DNA from: Candidatus Rifleibacteriota bacterium
GTDB taxonomy: Bacteria; Muiribacteriota; Ozemobacteria; Ozemobacterales; Ozemobacteraceae
NCBI GenBank assembly: GCA_905236675.1
Contig: CAJOND010000005.1
Span: forward strand, 28,517-92,516
DNA: 64,000 nucleotides
Direction of reading: 5' to 3'
Under the pieces are notes generated by a model that worked only from the letters and a program-made list of their open reading frames with translations, searched no databases and had not been told where the DNA came from. A program made the position numbers and the translations under genes. Shown here piece after piece: positions 18,057 to 26,684 of this stretch. Every line of letters begins with the position of its first letter. Position 1 is the first letter of the stretch.

Positions 18057-19196
18057 TTAATTTGGTGGGAAAATTTCGTAATAACTTCTGCCACTTCTTA
18101 TTGATTTTGCCACACTTCTAGCGGATAGTCCGTAAACATTGCCTTTCTGGCTGCTACTTATTTTGTCGAGAATTGTTAGAGCGGACTGTTTTTGACCTTT
18201 TTTAAAATATATATTAGCTAAGAGAAGTTGAGCATCTAGATTGTCAGAATCGTGTTTTAAGCAAGTTCTTAATGATTTTATTGCGGAATCTGTTTCACCT
18301 AATCTGAAAAGAGTGTCTCCTAACTGGTAATGAGCTTCAGCCCATCGAGGATATAGGATTACAACCTGTTCAAAAGACTTTAAAGCTTCAAGATAATTAC
18401 GACTAAGCTTTGCTCTTAATCCTGTATTGTATTCTTTGAATACATTAGTCACTTCTGCGTCTAATGCAGTAAAAGCTCCATGCTTAGAACAGTTTACATC
18501 ATTATTGTTCCATGAATAAATACCGCCTTTAGGACAAACTGGGGCAGAAGTAAGGTATTTATCTCTTACTAAATCTGTAAGGGAAAAATCTGATTTATTT
18601 TTTGGATTTTTAGAAATGAAATTATCTTGAGCCATTTTGATAAGCGACATACTGTGAGAGCAATCCTGCTTGTGTTTCAATTCTTCAAAATATACAGCTG
18701 TAAGCAGTTTTTCTGTTGATTCTGGTCTATTTTCAACTGGTGAAATAGGTGCATCAGTTGATCCTTTATAATTTGCTTTTGTATTGACTAAGGATTTCAA
18801 AGAGTTTTGCTTAGATTGAATTGAATTTTCAATTATACTTAAGCAGTTTCTTGCATAATCATCGCCTGGTTCTATATTTAATACCGTAACAAAAATTTGT
18901 CTAGCTTGAACTAAATGACCTTGTTTGGCTAACAATGCACCTTTTAGATTTAGTAATCTAATATTCTGTGGATTAATGCTTAAACCAGTTGCAATAGCCT
19001 TGTTAGCTGTTTCTAAATCATTTTTGCGTGCAGCTGATAGGGCTATTAAATAGTAGGTGTCCGATTTTGGAGCTTTTTTGGCATTTTCTAACAAATCTCT
19101 TACTGTAACTTCAGAAACTGGTGTTTGAAATTCTGCTGCAAAGGAAGAAAAAGACAATGAAGATATAAATAGAATAGTAACTCCTAGTTTTTTCAT
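18057..19196 (-). CDS. Exported TPR protein
   Basis: The 379-residue protein has a signal peptide (KKLGVTILFISSLSFSSFAA). TPR units are visible near residues 40-110 and 255-345 (YLEALKSFEQVVILYPRWAEAHYQLGDTLF). Between them is a region with four cysteines (HKQDCSHS, SAPVCPKGG, NDVNCSKHG) that resembles the pilin-like or DUF-type C-P-x-G segment seen in other TPR proteins. It probably acts as a periplasmic scaffold. Its start overlaps the stop of the zinc-ribbon TPR gene by four bases, so the two are coupled. Confidence 0.8.
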   Translation of the reverse strand: MKKLGVTILFISSLSFSSFAAEFQTPVSEVTVRDLLENAKKAPKSDTYYLIALSAARKNDLETANKAIATGLSINPQNIRLLNLKGALLAKQGHLVQARQIFVTVLNIEPGDDYARNCLSIIENSIQSKQNSLKSLVNTKANYKGSTDAPISPVENRPESTEKLLTAVYFEELKHKQDCSHSMSLIKMAQDNFISKNPKNKSDFSLTDLVRDKYLTSAPVCPKGGIYSWNNNDVNCSKHGAFTALDAEVTNVFKEYNTGLRAKLSRNYLEALKSFEQVVILYPRWAEAHYQLGDTLFRLGETDSAIKSLRTCLKHDSDNLDAQLLLANIYFKKGQKQSALTILDKISSSQKGNVYGLSARSVAKSIRSGRSYYEIFPPN

Positions 19197-21517
19197 TGTT
19201 TATTAGTTCTCGACAATCTTCGTCGCATAAGTTCAGCCCAGCTAATCAAATCTGGATCACCTGATGAATTTGTTACTTTAGTAAATTCTTTCAATGCTCT
19301 TGGAGCCAGTCCTCTAGCAAAATAAATTTTCCCAAGGAAAAAATGAACTCTTTCATCTTCTGGAGAAAGTTTTTCGGCCTTAGAAGCATATTTGTAAGCT
19401 TCATTTACAAAACCTAAATTAAGGTTGGCATTAATCATGAATAGATGAGCATCAAGGTTTTCTGGTTCTAGTTTTATTATTTCTCTATAACATCTCATAG
19501 CCATCTTTAATTTACCAAGTTTTCTAAGAAGCTCTGAATAACTCATAAGTCCCTGAACATGTTTCGGATCTAAAGTAAGGACTTTCATATATGCAATCAT
19601 GGCTTCATTTGGCATATCTAAGCTATCATATGCTTTCCCCATTTCCAGGTAGGCATCGATGTCATCAGGAGCCTTTTCTATTCGCTTTTTCCTGTTTTCA
19701 ATAATTTTTGTTGCATCTGCTTCAACTTTCTTTTGAACTGTCTTTAAGTTTTCTGCAATGCTTTGATCACTATAATCGAAGCTGGAAGCTTTTTTAAAGG
19801 CTTTCAATGCTTCAGGATAAAGTTTCTGATTAGATAAAAGTATTCCTATATTATTCCATATTCCTGCCTGATCTGGTGCACCAGTAGCAGATTTAGTGAA
19901 AGCAACAATAGCTTTGTCTACTTGCCCTGTAGCTTGATATAATTTTCCTAGTTCAAGCCAAGATTCATAGGTAACTTTTTCATTTTTTACCAATGATTCA
20001 AACATTTTAATGGCTTCTTCATGATTACCTTTTTTCGCAACAGAATAGGCTAATAGATATGCTGCATTGTAGTTTTCCGGTTCAAAACGAAGAATTTCAT
20101 TCGATAAATCATGCAGATCATCCCATCTACCTACTGCTTTTAATGAGTTAGATAAAGAAATCATCGTTTCTATTTTCTGATGGAATTGATTTGCTAATGC
20201 TTCTTGGAAAATGTCTATAGCTCTGTTATGTTCCCCTTTTGCAGCTAATACTTCTGCTAGTTTTTCAAGAACATAAGCATCCTTTGGACTAAGGCTTATA
20301 GCCATTGAGTAGGAAGTAATGGCCTGGTTATATTTTTTCTGTTCCTGGTAGAATTGACCAAGACGGCTGTGCCCATAAGAATCAGTTGGATGCAGAATAG
20401 TGGCTCTTTTTACCTCCATAATTGCCAAATCAGTTTTCCCTAAAACTTTATAGGTCATACCTAGTTGGTAGTGAGCATATGGATCATCTGGAGAAAGCTG
20501 AATAGCTTTTTGAAACATATCTCTTGCGTATTCATAGCGATTTTGAGCCTTTTGAAGAAGTCCAAGCTGATAATAAGCTTTAGACATGAATTTATTCAGT
20601 TCTAAAGATTTTTCTAAGGCTTTTTGAGCTTCTAATAGCTGTCCTTTTTGTCTAAGCATAGTGCCATAATATAAATAAACTTCTGCGCTATTTGGATTAT
20701 GGGCTACACATGACTCTAAATTAGCTAGTGCTCCATCTGTGTCAGATCTTTCTTCATTTAATTGTGCCAAACGCAACATTAATGCATAATTGTTTGGAGT
20801 TTTAGATAGCTTTTCTTTTATTTCAGCTATTTCTGTGCTTATTCCATCGTCTAGAAATTCTGCAAGAGTTTCATAATGTTTATCAACGCTTGGAGATTTT
20901 TTTTCTGTTTGTTCTGGAACTGCTTCTATCGGAGTTCCCATTTCAAAAGTAGATATTTTCTCAGAAGCCTTGCTTGAAATTTCAATGTCTTTGTCAGATT
21001 CTTTTAGGGAAGCTACGGGATTGAGTGCTTCTAATGATAAGTCTTCAGGAAAATCGTTATCAATTTTCTCGCCTAAATCTAAACCGCCGTCAATCAGTTT
21101 CTTTTCATCTATGAACCAGAAAAATAGTTCTATCAATGCAATTAAAGCAACTATCCCACAAGTAAGACCACCAATGAGCCAAATTAAGGGGTGACTTTCA
21201 CTGATTTTTGTAAAAAATAGTATCGTAAAGAGTAACAGAGCTGAAATTAACATAATAATGGCTCTTATAGGCCATGAACTGCTCTGATTTTTGTGAACAG
21301 GTTCAAACATTTCTGCTACTGGATCATTAATATTTTTATCTTCTTCTTTTGTGGTATTTGTATTTTCTAAGGTTGCTCCGCATTGGTTACACACAGAAGC
21401 GGTCAAAGAATTATTGCATCCACATTTTGGACAAATTAATTGAATTTCATGGTCACAAGCGACACATTTGACTGCTCCATCTGTATTAGCTGCACCACAG
21501 CTTGGACAATTAACCAT
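19193..21517 (-). CDS. Zinc-ribbon, two-TM, multi-TPR protein
   Basis: The 774-residue protein starts with a double zinc ribbon of four CxxC pairs (CPSC, CVAC, CPKC, CNQC) in the first 50 residues. Two transmembrane helices follow (about 82-105 and 112-136), then a charged linker, then about a dozen TPRs from residue 235 to the end. Typical units are AEVYLYYGTMLRQKGQLLEA and YAHYQLGMTYKVLGKTDLA. A membrane-anchored interaction scaffold is likely; partners are unknown. The tight linkage to an exported TPR protein suggests a complex spanning the inner membrane. Confidence 0.82.
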   Translation of the reverse strand: MVNCPSCGAANTDGAVKCVACDHEIQLICPKCGCNNSLTASVCNQCGATLENTNTTKEEDKNINDPVAEMFEPVHKNQSSSWPIRAIIMLISALLLFTILFFTKISESHPLIWLIGGLTCGIVALIALIELFFWFIDEKKLIDGGLDLGEKIDNDFPEDLSLEALNPVASLKESDKDIEISSKASEKISTFEMGTPIEAVPEQTEKKSPSVDKHYETLAEFLDDGISTEIAEIKEKLSKTPNNYALMLRLAQLNEERSDTDGALANLESCVAHNPNSAEVYLYYGTMLRQKGQLLEAQKALEKSLELNKFMSKAYYQLGLLQKAQNRYEYARDMFQKAIQLSPDDPYAHYQLGMTYKVLGKTDLAIMEVKRATILHPTDSYGHSRLGQFYQEQKKYNQAITSYSMAISLSPKDAYVLEKLAEVLAAKGEHNRAIDIFQEALANQFHQKIETMISLSNSLKAVGRWDDLHDLSNEILRFEPENYNAAYLLAYSVAKKGNHEEAIKMFESLVKNEKVTYESWLELGKLYQATGQVDKAIVAFTKSATGAPDQAGIWNNIGILLSNQKLYPEALKAFKKASSFDYSDQSIAENLKTVQKKVEADATKIIENRKKRIEKAPDDIDAYLEMGKAYDSLDMPNEAMIAYMKVLTLDPKHVQGLMSYSELLRKLGKLKMAMRCYREIIKLEPENLDAHLFMINANLNLGFVNEAYKYASKAEKLSPEDERVHFFLGKIYFARGLAPRALKEFTKVTNSSGDPDLISWAELMRRRLSRTNKQ

Positions 21518-21545
21518 ATTGATAGAAATCCTACTTTCTAGTTAT

Positions 21546-21938
21546 TTATATGTTAGTATTATTTGTAAAAGAACTTTTTTCTTCTCTATCAGAATCAGCT
21601 TCTTGCCAAAAAGAAGCCACAGGTTCTCCTAATATAGCACCTATTAAAGAGCTTATGAAGACTGCTAAATAAGCAGTTTCAAAATCTATGAGATAATAAA
21701 TAGCCGGCGAAATGGCAAAGCCAACTAGCATTCCAATAATACAGCCTATTACCGTTGATTCGTATACAGCTATAAATGCTCCTAAAGCAGAACCTAAAAA
21801 CAGTCCCACTAAAGTGTATATATCTCCAAAATTTCTTGCTAATACACTGCCTATAGCACCAAATGCAACAATTAGTGTACAGACTAATAAGCAGGCCATG
21901 AATTTTGAAAGATTGCCAGACGTATTTATTAAGCTCAT
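21546..21938 (-). CDS. Small glycine-rich membrane protein
   Basis: The 130-residue protein has about four hydrophobic segments rich in Gly/Ala (VCTLIVAFGAIGSVLA, LVGLFLGSALGAFIAV, IIGMLVGFAISPAIYYL, AVFISSLIGAILG) and a short charged C-terminal tail. No family is recognised. It lies 3 bp after the acidic exported protein gene and 28 bp before the zinc-ribbon TPR gene, so it belongs to this operon. Confidence 0.65.
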   Translation of the reverse strand: MSLINTSGNLSKFMACLLVCTLIVAFGAIGSVLARNFGDIYTLVGLFLGSALGAFIAVYESTVIGCIIGMLVGFAISPAIYYLIDFETAYLAVFISSLIGAILGEPVASFWQEADSDREEKSSFTNNTNI

Positions 21939-21941
21939 ATT

Positions 21942-22604
21942 TTATCTCAAAATAGTCTTTTCGTAGTAATACTTATTCTTAGGATTTTCTGCTATGAAAG
22001 TAGTCATTTCAGACAACATGCAATGACCGTCTATTGTAGCGGCTTTTGTGCAAATGTCTTTGATACTGTTAAGTCTGTTGTGAACTTCGTTATAACTACC
22101 GGTTTTCATTGGTTTTACAACTCTTATTACCGCTCTAACTGCATTTTTTGTGCTATATTCAGCAAGAGGAATAATATCCAACTGAACTATTTTGTAACCA
22201 TTATCTGTTAAAGCTTTTTCTATATTACTTTTTATTAATGCTTTAGTTTCTTCGCTGACTATCACTCCGCTAACAGGTTCTTCCTGCTTAGCCAAAACTC
22301 TGTTCCAAAATTCAGAATTTTTTGCTCTTAATTCTTTTGAACGAATTTTTAAGTTTTCTGTCAGAGATCTGGAAACTCCTAATTCTTTCAGTTGTTCAAC
22401 TGTAGAATCAGATTCACTAATATCTTCATCATCATCTTCTTCTTCATCATCAAAAGAAGTTAAACCGATTTCTTTATCAACTGCATCAATTAATTCATCA
22501 CTATAACCCAGAAAAATTAAATCTTCTTCAGGATAATCAGCAAAGCATACTGGTGAAACTAATAAACAAAGAGCTAAAAGACTAATAGAAATATTTTTTT
22601 TCAA
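21942..22604 (-). CDS. Exported acidic protein of unknown function
   Basis: The 220-residue protein has a signal peptide (ISLLALCLLVSPVCFA) and a very acidic stretch (DDEEEDDDEDISESDS, about residues 51-66), then a mixed domain with no recognised family. The start is TTG at 22604, supported by GGGAG 7 nt upstream. A TATAAT at 22642-22637 on the minus strand, inside the end of the HIT gene region, could give it an internal promoter. It is second in the HIT-to-nadK run. Confidence 0.65.
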   Translation of the reverse strand: MKKNISISLLALCLLVSPVCFADYPEEDLIFLGYSDELIDAVDKEIGLTSFDDEEEDDDEDISESDSTVEQLKELGVSRSLTENLKIRSKELRAKNSEFWNRVLAKQEEPVSGVIVSEETKALIKSNIEKALTDNGYKIVQLDIIPLAEYSTKNAVRAVIRVVKPMKTGSYNEVHNRLNSIKDICTKAATIDGHCMLSEMTTFIAENPKNKYYYEKTILR

Positions 22605-22653
22605 AGTTTGACTCCCAAATATCTATTTTTTTACATATTATATGCGTTATTCG

Positions 22654-23154
22654 TTAATTTTTAAAGTCCTTAAACGCTTTTCTCAAATTTTTCATGCTTT
22701 CGTGTGGATCTTCGATAAATATTTTTGCTCCGGCTATAACATCAATAAAGCCAAGTTCTCTTTTATAGCGAGGAACTATGTGCTGATGAAGATGTTCTAT
22801 ACTTGCTCCAGAACAATATCCAACGTTAAAGCCTATATTGAATCCACCTGGATTATACAATTTTTTAAGAGTTTCTATGGTAAAAGTTTGAATTTTGTGC
22901 ATACATATTACTTCGTTATCCGTTAACTGTGATGGTTCTGTGATATGCCTTAAAGGAAAAATCAGAACATGACCTGATGTGTAAGGATAAAGGTTTACAG
23001 ATACTGCAAACATATCATTTTTCCAAACTAGCATATTTTCAACTTCTGGATTGTTTTTACAAACTTCACATAAGATACAATCCACTTTTGGTCGTGATTC
23101 ACCAGTTAAATACTTTTTTTTATTTAGTATAAATAATTGTTCGTCAAAACTCAT
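22654..23154 (-). CDS. HIT family hydrolase
   Basis: The 166-residue protein carries the histidine triad HLHQHIVPRY, the upstream NVGYCSGASIEHLH context and an N-terminal CxxC (CILCEVC) that can bind zinc in Ap4A-hydrolase/phosphorylase-type HIT proteins. It probably hydrolyses dinucleoside polyphosphates or nucleotide-linked substrates. It begins the minus-strand run ending with nadK; a shared nucleotide theme with nadK is possible but not shown. Confidence 0.9.
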   Translation of the reverse strand: MSFDEQLFILNKKKYLTGESRPKVDCILCEVCKNNPEVENMLVWKNDMFAVSVNLYPYTSGHVLIFPLRHITEPSQLTDNEVICMHKIQTFTIETLKKLYNPGGFNIGFNVGYCSGASIEHLHQHIVPRYKRELGFIDVIAGAKIFIEDPHESMKNLRKAFKDFKN

Positions 23155-23264
23155 TACTATTTACCTAAGAGAAATCTTATATAAGTATATTAACAAAAAC
23201 CTTGACCACTTGCAAGGATGCCTTTTATTTTAAGAATGGGAAAATAGAAGAATTAGAAAAGAAA

Positions 23265-23306
23265 AAATGATAAGTGGTATAATTGTGATTAGTGATTAGT
23301 TAGTGC
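23265..23306. repeat. Heptanucleotide-period array
   Basis: Units with 7-nt spacing include ATAATTG, TGATTAG, TGATTAG and TTAGTGC. The array runs to within 7 nt of the glycosyltransferase start codon and replaces a normal ribosome site. Confidence 0.75.
23275..23283 (+). promoter_or_regulatory. Extended -10 promoter for the GT4 gene
   Basis: TG-n-TATAAT (TATAAT at 23278-23283) matches the extended -10 consensus. The -35 region is weak. The predicted start site is about 23 bp before the glycosyltransferase start codon, and the element lies within the heptamer array. Confidence 0.5.
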
Positions 23307-23312
23307 TATAAG

Positions 23313-24494
23313 GTGAATAAAAAGAAATTGAAAATATTAAGAATCATTTCAAGAATGAATGTTGGCGGACCATCTAAGCATGTGGTCAACTTAACTGATG
23401 GTTTAAATAATTTTGGCTGTCAATCTATATTGGTTAGTGGAAAAACTAATGCTCTGGAAGGCAATTTGTATGAGCTTGCTAGTGAAAAAAATATTGAATT
23501 AAGAATAATTGATTGTATGGAGCGCTCTGTTTCTCCCATAAAAGATTTTCTAGCTTTTATAAAAATTTTAAAAATTATAAAAGAATTTAAACCAGATATA
23601 ATACATACTCATACAACGAAGGCTGGTATTTTAGGCAGATTAGCGTCGTTATTTTGTTCGGTTCCTAAGATTTATCATACTTATCATGGTCACATTTTTA
23701 ATTCTTATTTTAATAAGCTGATTTCAATTTTAATTATAGCTATAGAAAGAATATTCTCTTCTTTTACTACAAAAATAATATCTCTAACACCAAATTTATC
23801 AAATGAATTAAGGTCTATTTTAAGACCTAAAAACCCTGATAAAATAGTTACTATACCTTTGGGGTTAGATTTAAAAGCTAATTATCTGATGCCTAGAAAA
23901 AATAATAAATGGCGAACTTCCATGGGCTTTTCTAATGATGATTTTGTTGTAGGGATAATCGCAAGATTAGTTCCTGTTAAAAATCATTCTTTATTGATTA
24001 ATTCTATGACTGTTCTTGCTCAGAGATTTCCAGATTTGCATTTGGTTATTGTTGGCGATGGAGAAAAAAGAAACGAACTTGAACTGCAAGTTAAAGAACT
24101 TGGATTGAAGAACAGAATTCATTTTTGCGGCATTATTAAAAATCTTGAGACTGTGTATTCCGATTTGGATTTATTGGTTTTATGTTCAAAAAATGAAGGA
24201 ACCCCTGTTTGCATAATAGAGGCTTTAGCTTCTGGTTGTCCTGTCTCTGCTACTGATGTTGGAGGTGTGGGGGAATTGTTAGAAAAGGGGCGTTTAGGGC
24301 GCTTACTCTCGTTAGAACCTAATAGTTTTCTTGAAGATTTATCTAATGCAATAAAAGATTTAAAAGAAAACAATTTTAAAGAAATTCCAAATGCAAAAAC
24401 ACGAAAATATATTAGCGATTATTATTCTGTAGATAAATTAGCTCGCAATATATTTAAACTTTATAGAAATAAGTTAGAAGATTATAAAACGTAA
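23313..24494 (+). CDS. Glycosyltransferase family 4
   Basis: The 393-residue protein is a GT-B fold GT4 enzyme. It has the N-terminal ISRMNVGGPSKHV, HTHTTKAGILGR, the C-terminal nucleotide-sugar part VGIIARLVPVKNHSLL, and the EX7E motif in EGTPVCIIEALASG. It transfers a sugar from a nucleotide donor, probably in envelope polysaccharide synthesis, which fits the Wzz and Wzy_C genes elsewhere in the window. GTG at 23313 is used because the N-terminus then matches the family; TTG at 23328 is an alternative. It appears to be a single-gene unit. Confidence 0.9.
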   Translation: MNKKKLKILRIISRMNVGGPSKHVVNLTDGLNNFGCQSILVSGKTNALEGNLYELASEKNIELRIIDCMERSVSPIKDFLAFIKILKIIKEFKPDIIHTHTTKAGILGRLASLFCSVPKIYHTYHGHIFNSYFNKLISILIIAIERIFSSFTTKIISLTPNLSNELRSILRPKNPDKIVTIPLGLDLKANYLMPRKNNKWRTSMGFSNDDFVVGIIARLVPVKNHSLLINSMTVLAQRFPDLHLVIVGDGEKRNELELQVKELGLKNRIHFCGIIKNLETVYSDLDLLVLCSKNEGTPVCIIEALASGCPVSATDVGGVGELLEKGRLGRLLSLEPNSFLEDLSNAIKDLKENNFKEIPNAKTRKYISDYYSVDKLARNIFKLYRNKLEDYKT

Positions 24495-24551
24495 TAAAAA
24501 TCTAACTTATTTCTTTAAAAAATTTTTTCTTAAACTTTTTATAATATTCAA

Positions 24552-24905
24552 CTATGCTGCTTTTTTTTCTTCTGTCTTTTTTGCAGGAGCATTTGATGAA
24601 GAACTAGTTGTTTCTGTTGATTTATTAGTAGATTCTGTTTTGGTTTTAGTATTTTTTTCAGAAGAATCTTTTGTGGATTTGTCGTTTTCTGTAGAAGTTT
24701 CTTTCTTTTGTGCTTCTAGGTAACCAGAATCACGATAATCAGTAGAATAAAAACCCGAACCTTTAAATATTACCGAGCTTGCCGATAAGAGCTTAGTGCC
24801 AACAGCACCACAGACAGGGCAATATTGCGGATCTGTGCAACTCATAGAATGAAAAGAGTCAAAAACCTTTTCACACTTGGTACACCGATAACTATAGGTA
24901 GGCAT
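24552..24905 (-). CDS. FmdB-type zinc ribbon protein
   Basis: The 117-residue protein has the FmdB N-terminus MPTYSYRCTKCEKVFD, a second pair YCPVCG, and the GSGFYSTDYRDSGY segment typical of the family. A low-complexity Lys/Ser/Thr-rich tail of about 50 residues ends with an Ala/Lys cluster. Family members are small cytoplasmic proteins of poorly known, possibly regulatory function. AGGAGG lies 9 nt before the ATG. Confidence 0.9.
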   Translation of the reverse strand: MPTYSYRCTKCEKVFDSFHSMSCTDPQYCPVCGAVGTKLLSASSVIFKGSGFYSTDYRDSGYLEAQKKETSTENDKSTKDSSEKNTKTKTESTNKSTETTSSSSNAPAKKTEEKKAA

Positions 24906-25041
24906 TTTCTTTTCCTCCTAGCAACATTGCATATAATTTTTTATTAAATTCTATAAGCCTATTTGTGTAGCAAAGATTATCACAAACAAGCTTTCACTTC
25001 AAGAATTTTTTAATACTTGCTTTATTAACTCTTATAAGAAA

Positions 25042-26274
25042 TTATAAATATCGTCTTCTGTTTGGTCGACCACGGCGTCGAGCTCTTTTAGAAAGTTTAG
25101 GAGGTTCTTGTTCCAGCAGAGGAATAATTTCATTGGCTAATAATCTTGCTTGCCATTCATGAAGTATTTCACTCTGAACAAGTTCGCCCAAAGTTTGAGG
25201 TCTTGCTTTGGCTAAACTATATAATGCATGAGAAGGTGCTAAAACTGAAGGTGGAATATTTTCCTTGACAGCTATTTTATCTCTAACTTCTTTTATTGCT
25301 TTTGCCAGTTCTCCTTCCCAGGCATTGAGAAGTTCTTCTCTTGAGTGGTATTGAACAGGTTTTTCTAAATCAACTAGTTCTGCATTTAACCCTTCTCTTA
25401 TAGCTTTCTGTATTTCTGTTCCATATTTTGAAAGAAATTCGTGATTCATGCCTTTAATTGTATTCAAACCAGCTAAACTTCTTGGGCAAATTCTTGCAAT
25501 TTCTAACAAAGCCTGATTACTAAGTAACATAAATGGAGCTCTATCCAATTCAGAAGCTATTTCTTCTCGCAAAGTCCAGACTTCACGTAAGACAGCTAAA
25601 GAACGAAGAGAAAGGTAAGAACTACCTTTTATGTGGAAAGCGTATGGATCTGGTTCTTGTGTGTGTGCTTCTCTAGCTTGCTTAGCAATAAAATCACATT
25701 CTTCCATAACCCATTCAAGACGGTCTAGTTCACAGACTTCCTGTAAAAGACAGTCGTAAACAGGTATCAGACAAACTGCGTCAAGCAGACCATATTCAAT
25801 CATTGCTTTGGTTAATGGCCGCTTTGACCAGTCACATCTTTGTAAATGTTTATCTAAAGTAAAACCCAGATATTTTTCTGTAAGTGCCCTTAAGCCAAGT
25901 TCTTTTATTCCTATTAATTCAGCAGCTTTTTTGGTATCGAACATTCTAGGAATAAAAATCTGTAAATTTTTGGCTAACATAGATATGTCGAAATCTCCAC
26001 CATGGAAAAGCCACATACATTTATTTTTAGAGGCAAATTCTTGAAATGGTGTAAAATCAGAAATTACCTGAGGATCTATAATTGCTGCTTCTTTTCTTGT
26101 TGCAATCTGTATAAGATTGACTTTTGAATAATATTTATAAAAAGCTGCAGATTCAATATCAACAGCTATTACGTCTTCGTTGGACGCTCTCTTAAAAAAA
26201 TTGGCAACTTCTTCTGTAGATTCAATTAGCCTTGCATTATTTATAAAAGGCGATGGATCAAAAGCTATATTCAT
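25042..26274 (-). CDS. rnd: Ribonuclease D
   Basis: The 410-residue protein is a DEDDy 3'-5' exoribonuclease. It has VDIES (motif I Asp/Glu), FHGGDFDISML (motif II) and YGLLDAVCLIPVYD (motif III, Tyr-Asp). An HRDC domain follows at about residues 210-295, with a second HRDC-like part to about 380. It trims the 3' ends of tRNA precursors and other small RNAs. The C-terminus is strongly basic (KRARRRGRPNRRR), which could aid RNA binding. It is divergent from the small membrane gene at 26402. Confidence 0.94.
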   Translation of the reverse strand: MNIAFDPSPFINNARLIESTEEVANFFKRASNEDVIAVDIESAAFYKYYSKVNLIQIATRKEAAIIDPQVISDFTPFQEFASKNKCMWLFHGGDFDISMLAKNLQIFIPRMFDTKKAAELIGIKELGLRALTEKYLGFTLDKHLQRCDWSKRPLTKAMIEYGLLDAVCLIPVYDCLLQEVCELDRLEWVMEECDFIAKQAREAHTQEPDPYAFHIKGSSYLSLRSLAVLREVWTLREEIASELDRAPFMLLSNQALLEIARICPRSLAGLNTIKGMNHEFLSKYGTEIQKAIREGLNAELVDLEKPVQYHSREELLNAWEGELAKAIKEVRDKIAVKENIPPSVLAPSHALYSLAKARPQTLGELVQSEILHEWQARLLANEIIPLLEQEPPKLSKRARRRGRPNRRRYL

Positions 26275-26401
26275 AAAAGTACTTTTTTCTATTTTCTCTA
26301 AATTTTTCTGCGTTTATAATATAACATTTTGAAAAATAAATCAGTATTTTTTTATTAGGTAAAAAAAATTATTCTGCCGATTATTAAAACAGGAGAAGTT
26401 T

Positions 26402-26668
26402 ATGTTTATAGCTGGTTTAATAATGTCTATAACTTTAGTTTTCGGCGGATTTGCCGTTGCTGAGATTCTTTTTTATTCTCTTAATGGTAGATTTTTTTGG
26501 AGAGCTTTCGTGCCAGCTATGCTAAGATTCACTCTCTTTCCAAATGATAAAGTTGAATTAGACTGCTATGACGTTTTAACGGAATATGCATCATTAATGC
26601 TTTATTGTTCAAGTCTTGTACTGCCTTTTATTGCTCTTAATTTTATGGGCTTTGTTCACTTTTTCTAG
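26402..26668 (+). CDS. Small membrane protein upstream of murQ
   Basis: The 88-residue protein has hydrophobic helices at about residues 3-27 and 64-87, with a less hydrophobic middle. AGGAG at 26391-26395 lies 6 nt before the ATG, which supports a real gene. I do not recognise a family. It is 16 bp from murQ on the same strand and probably co-transcribed, so a link to cell-wall sugar uptake or recycling is possible. Confidence 0.7.
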   Translation: MFIAGLIMSITLVFGGFAVAEILFYSLNGRFFWRAFVPAMLRFTLFPNDKVELDCYDVLTEYASLMLYCSSLVLPFIALNFMGFVHFF

Positions 26669-26684
26669 CCTTAAGGAATAAAAA

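Noticed and set aside
24495..24551. Intrinsic terminator between the GT4 and fmdB-type genes
   Set aside because: Only an A/T-only self-complementary stretch is present, with no stable stem.
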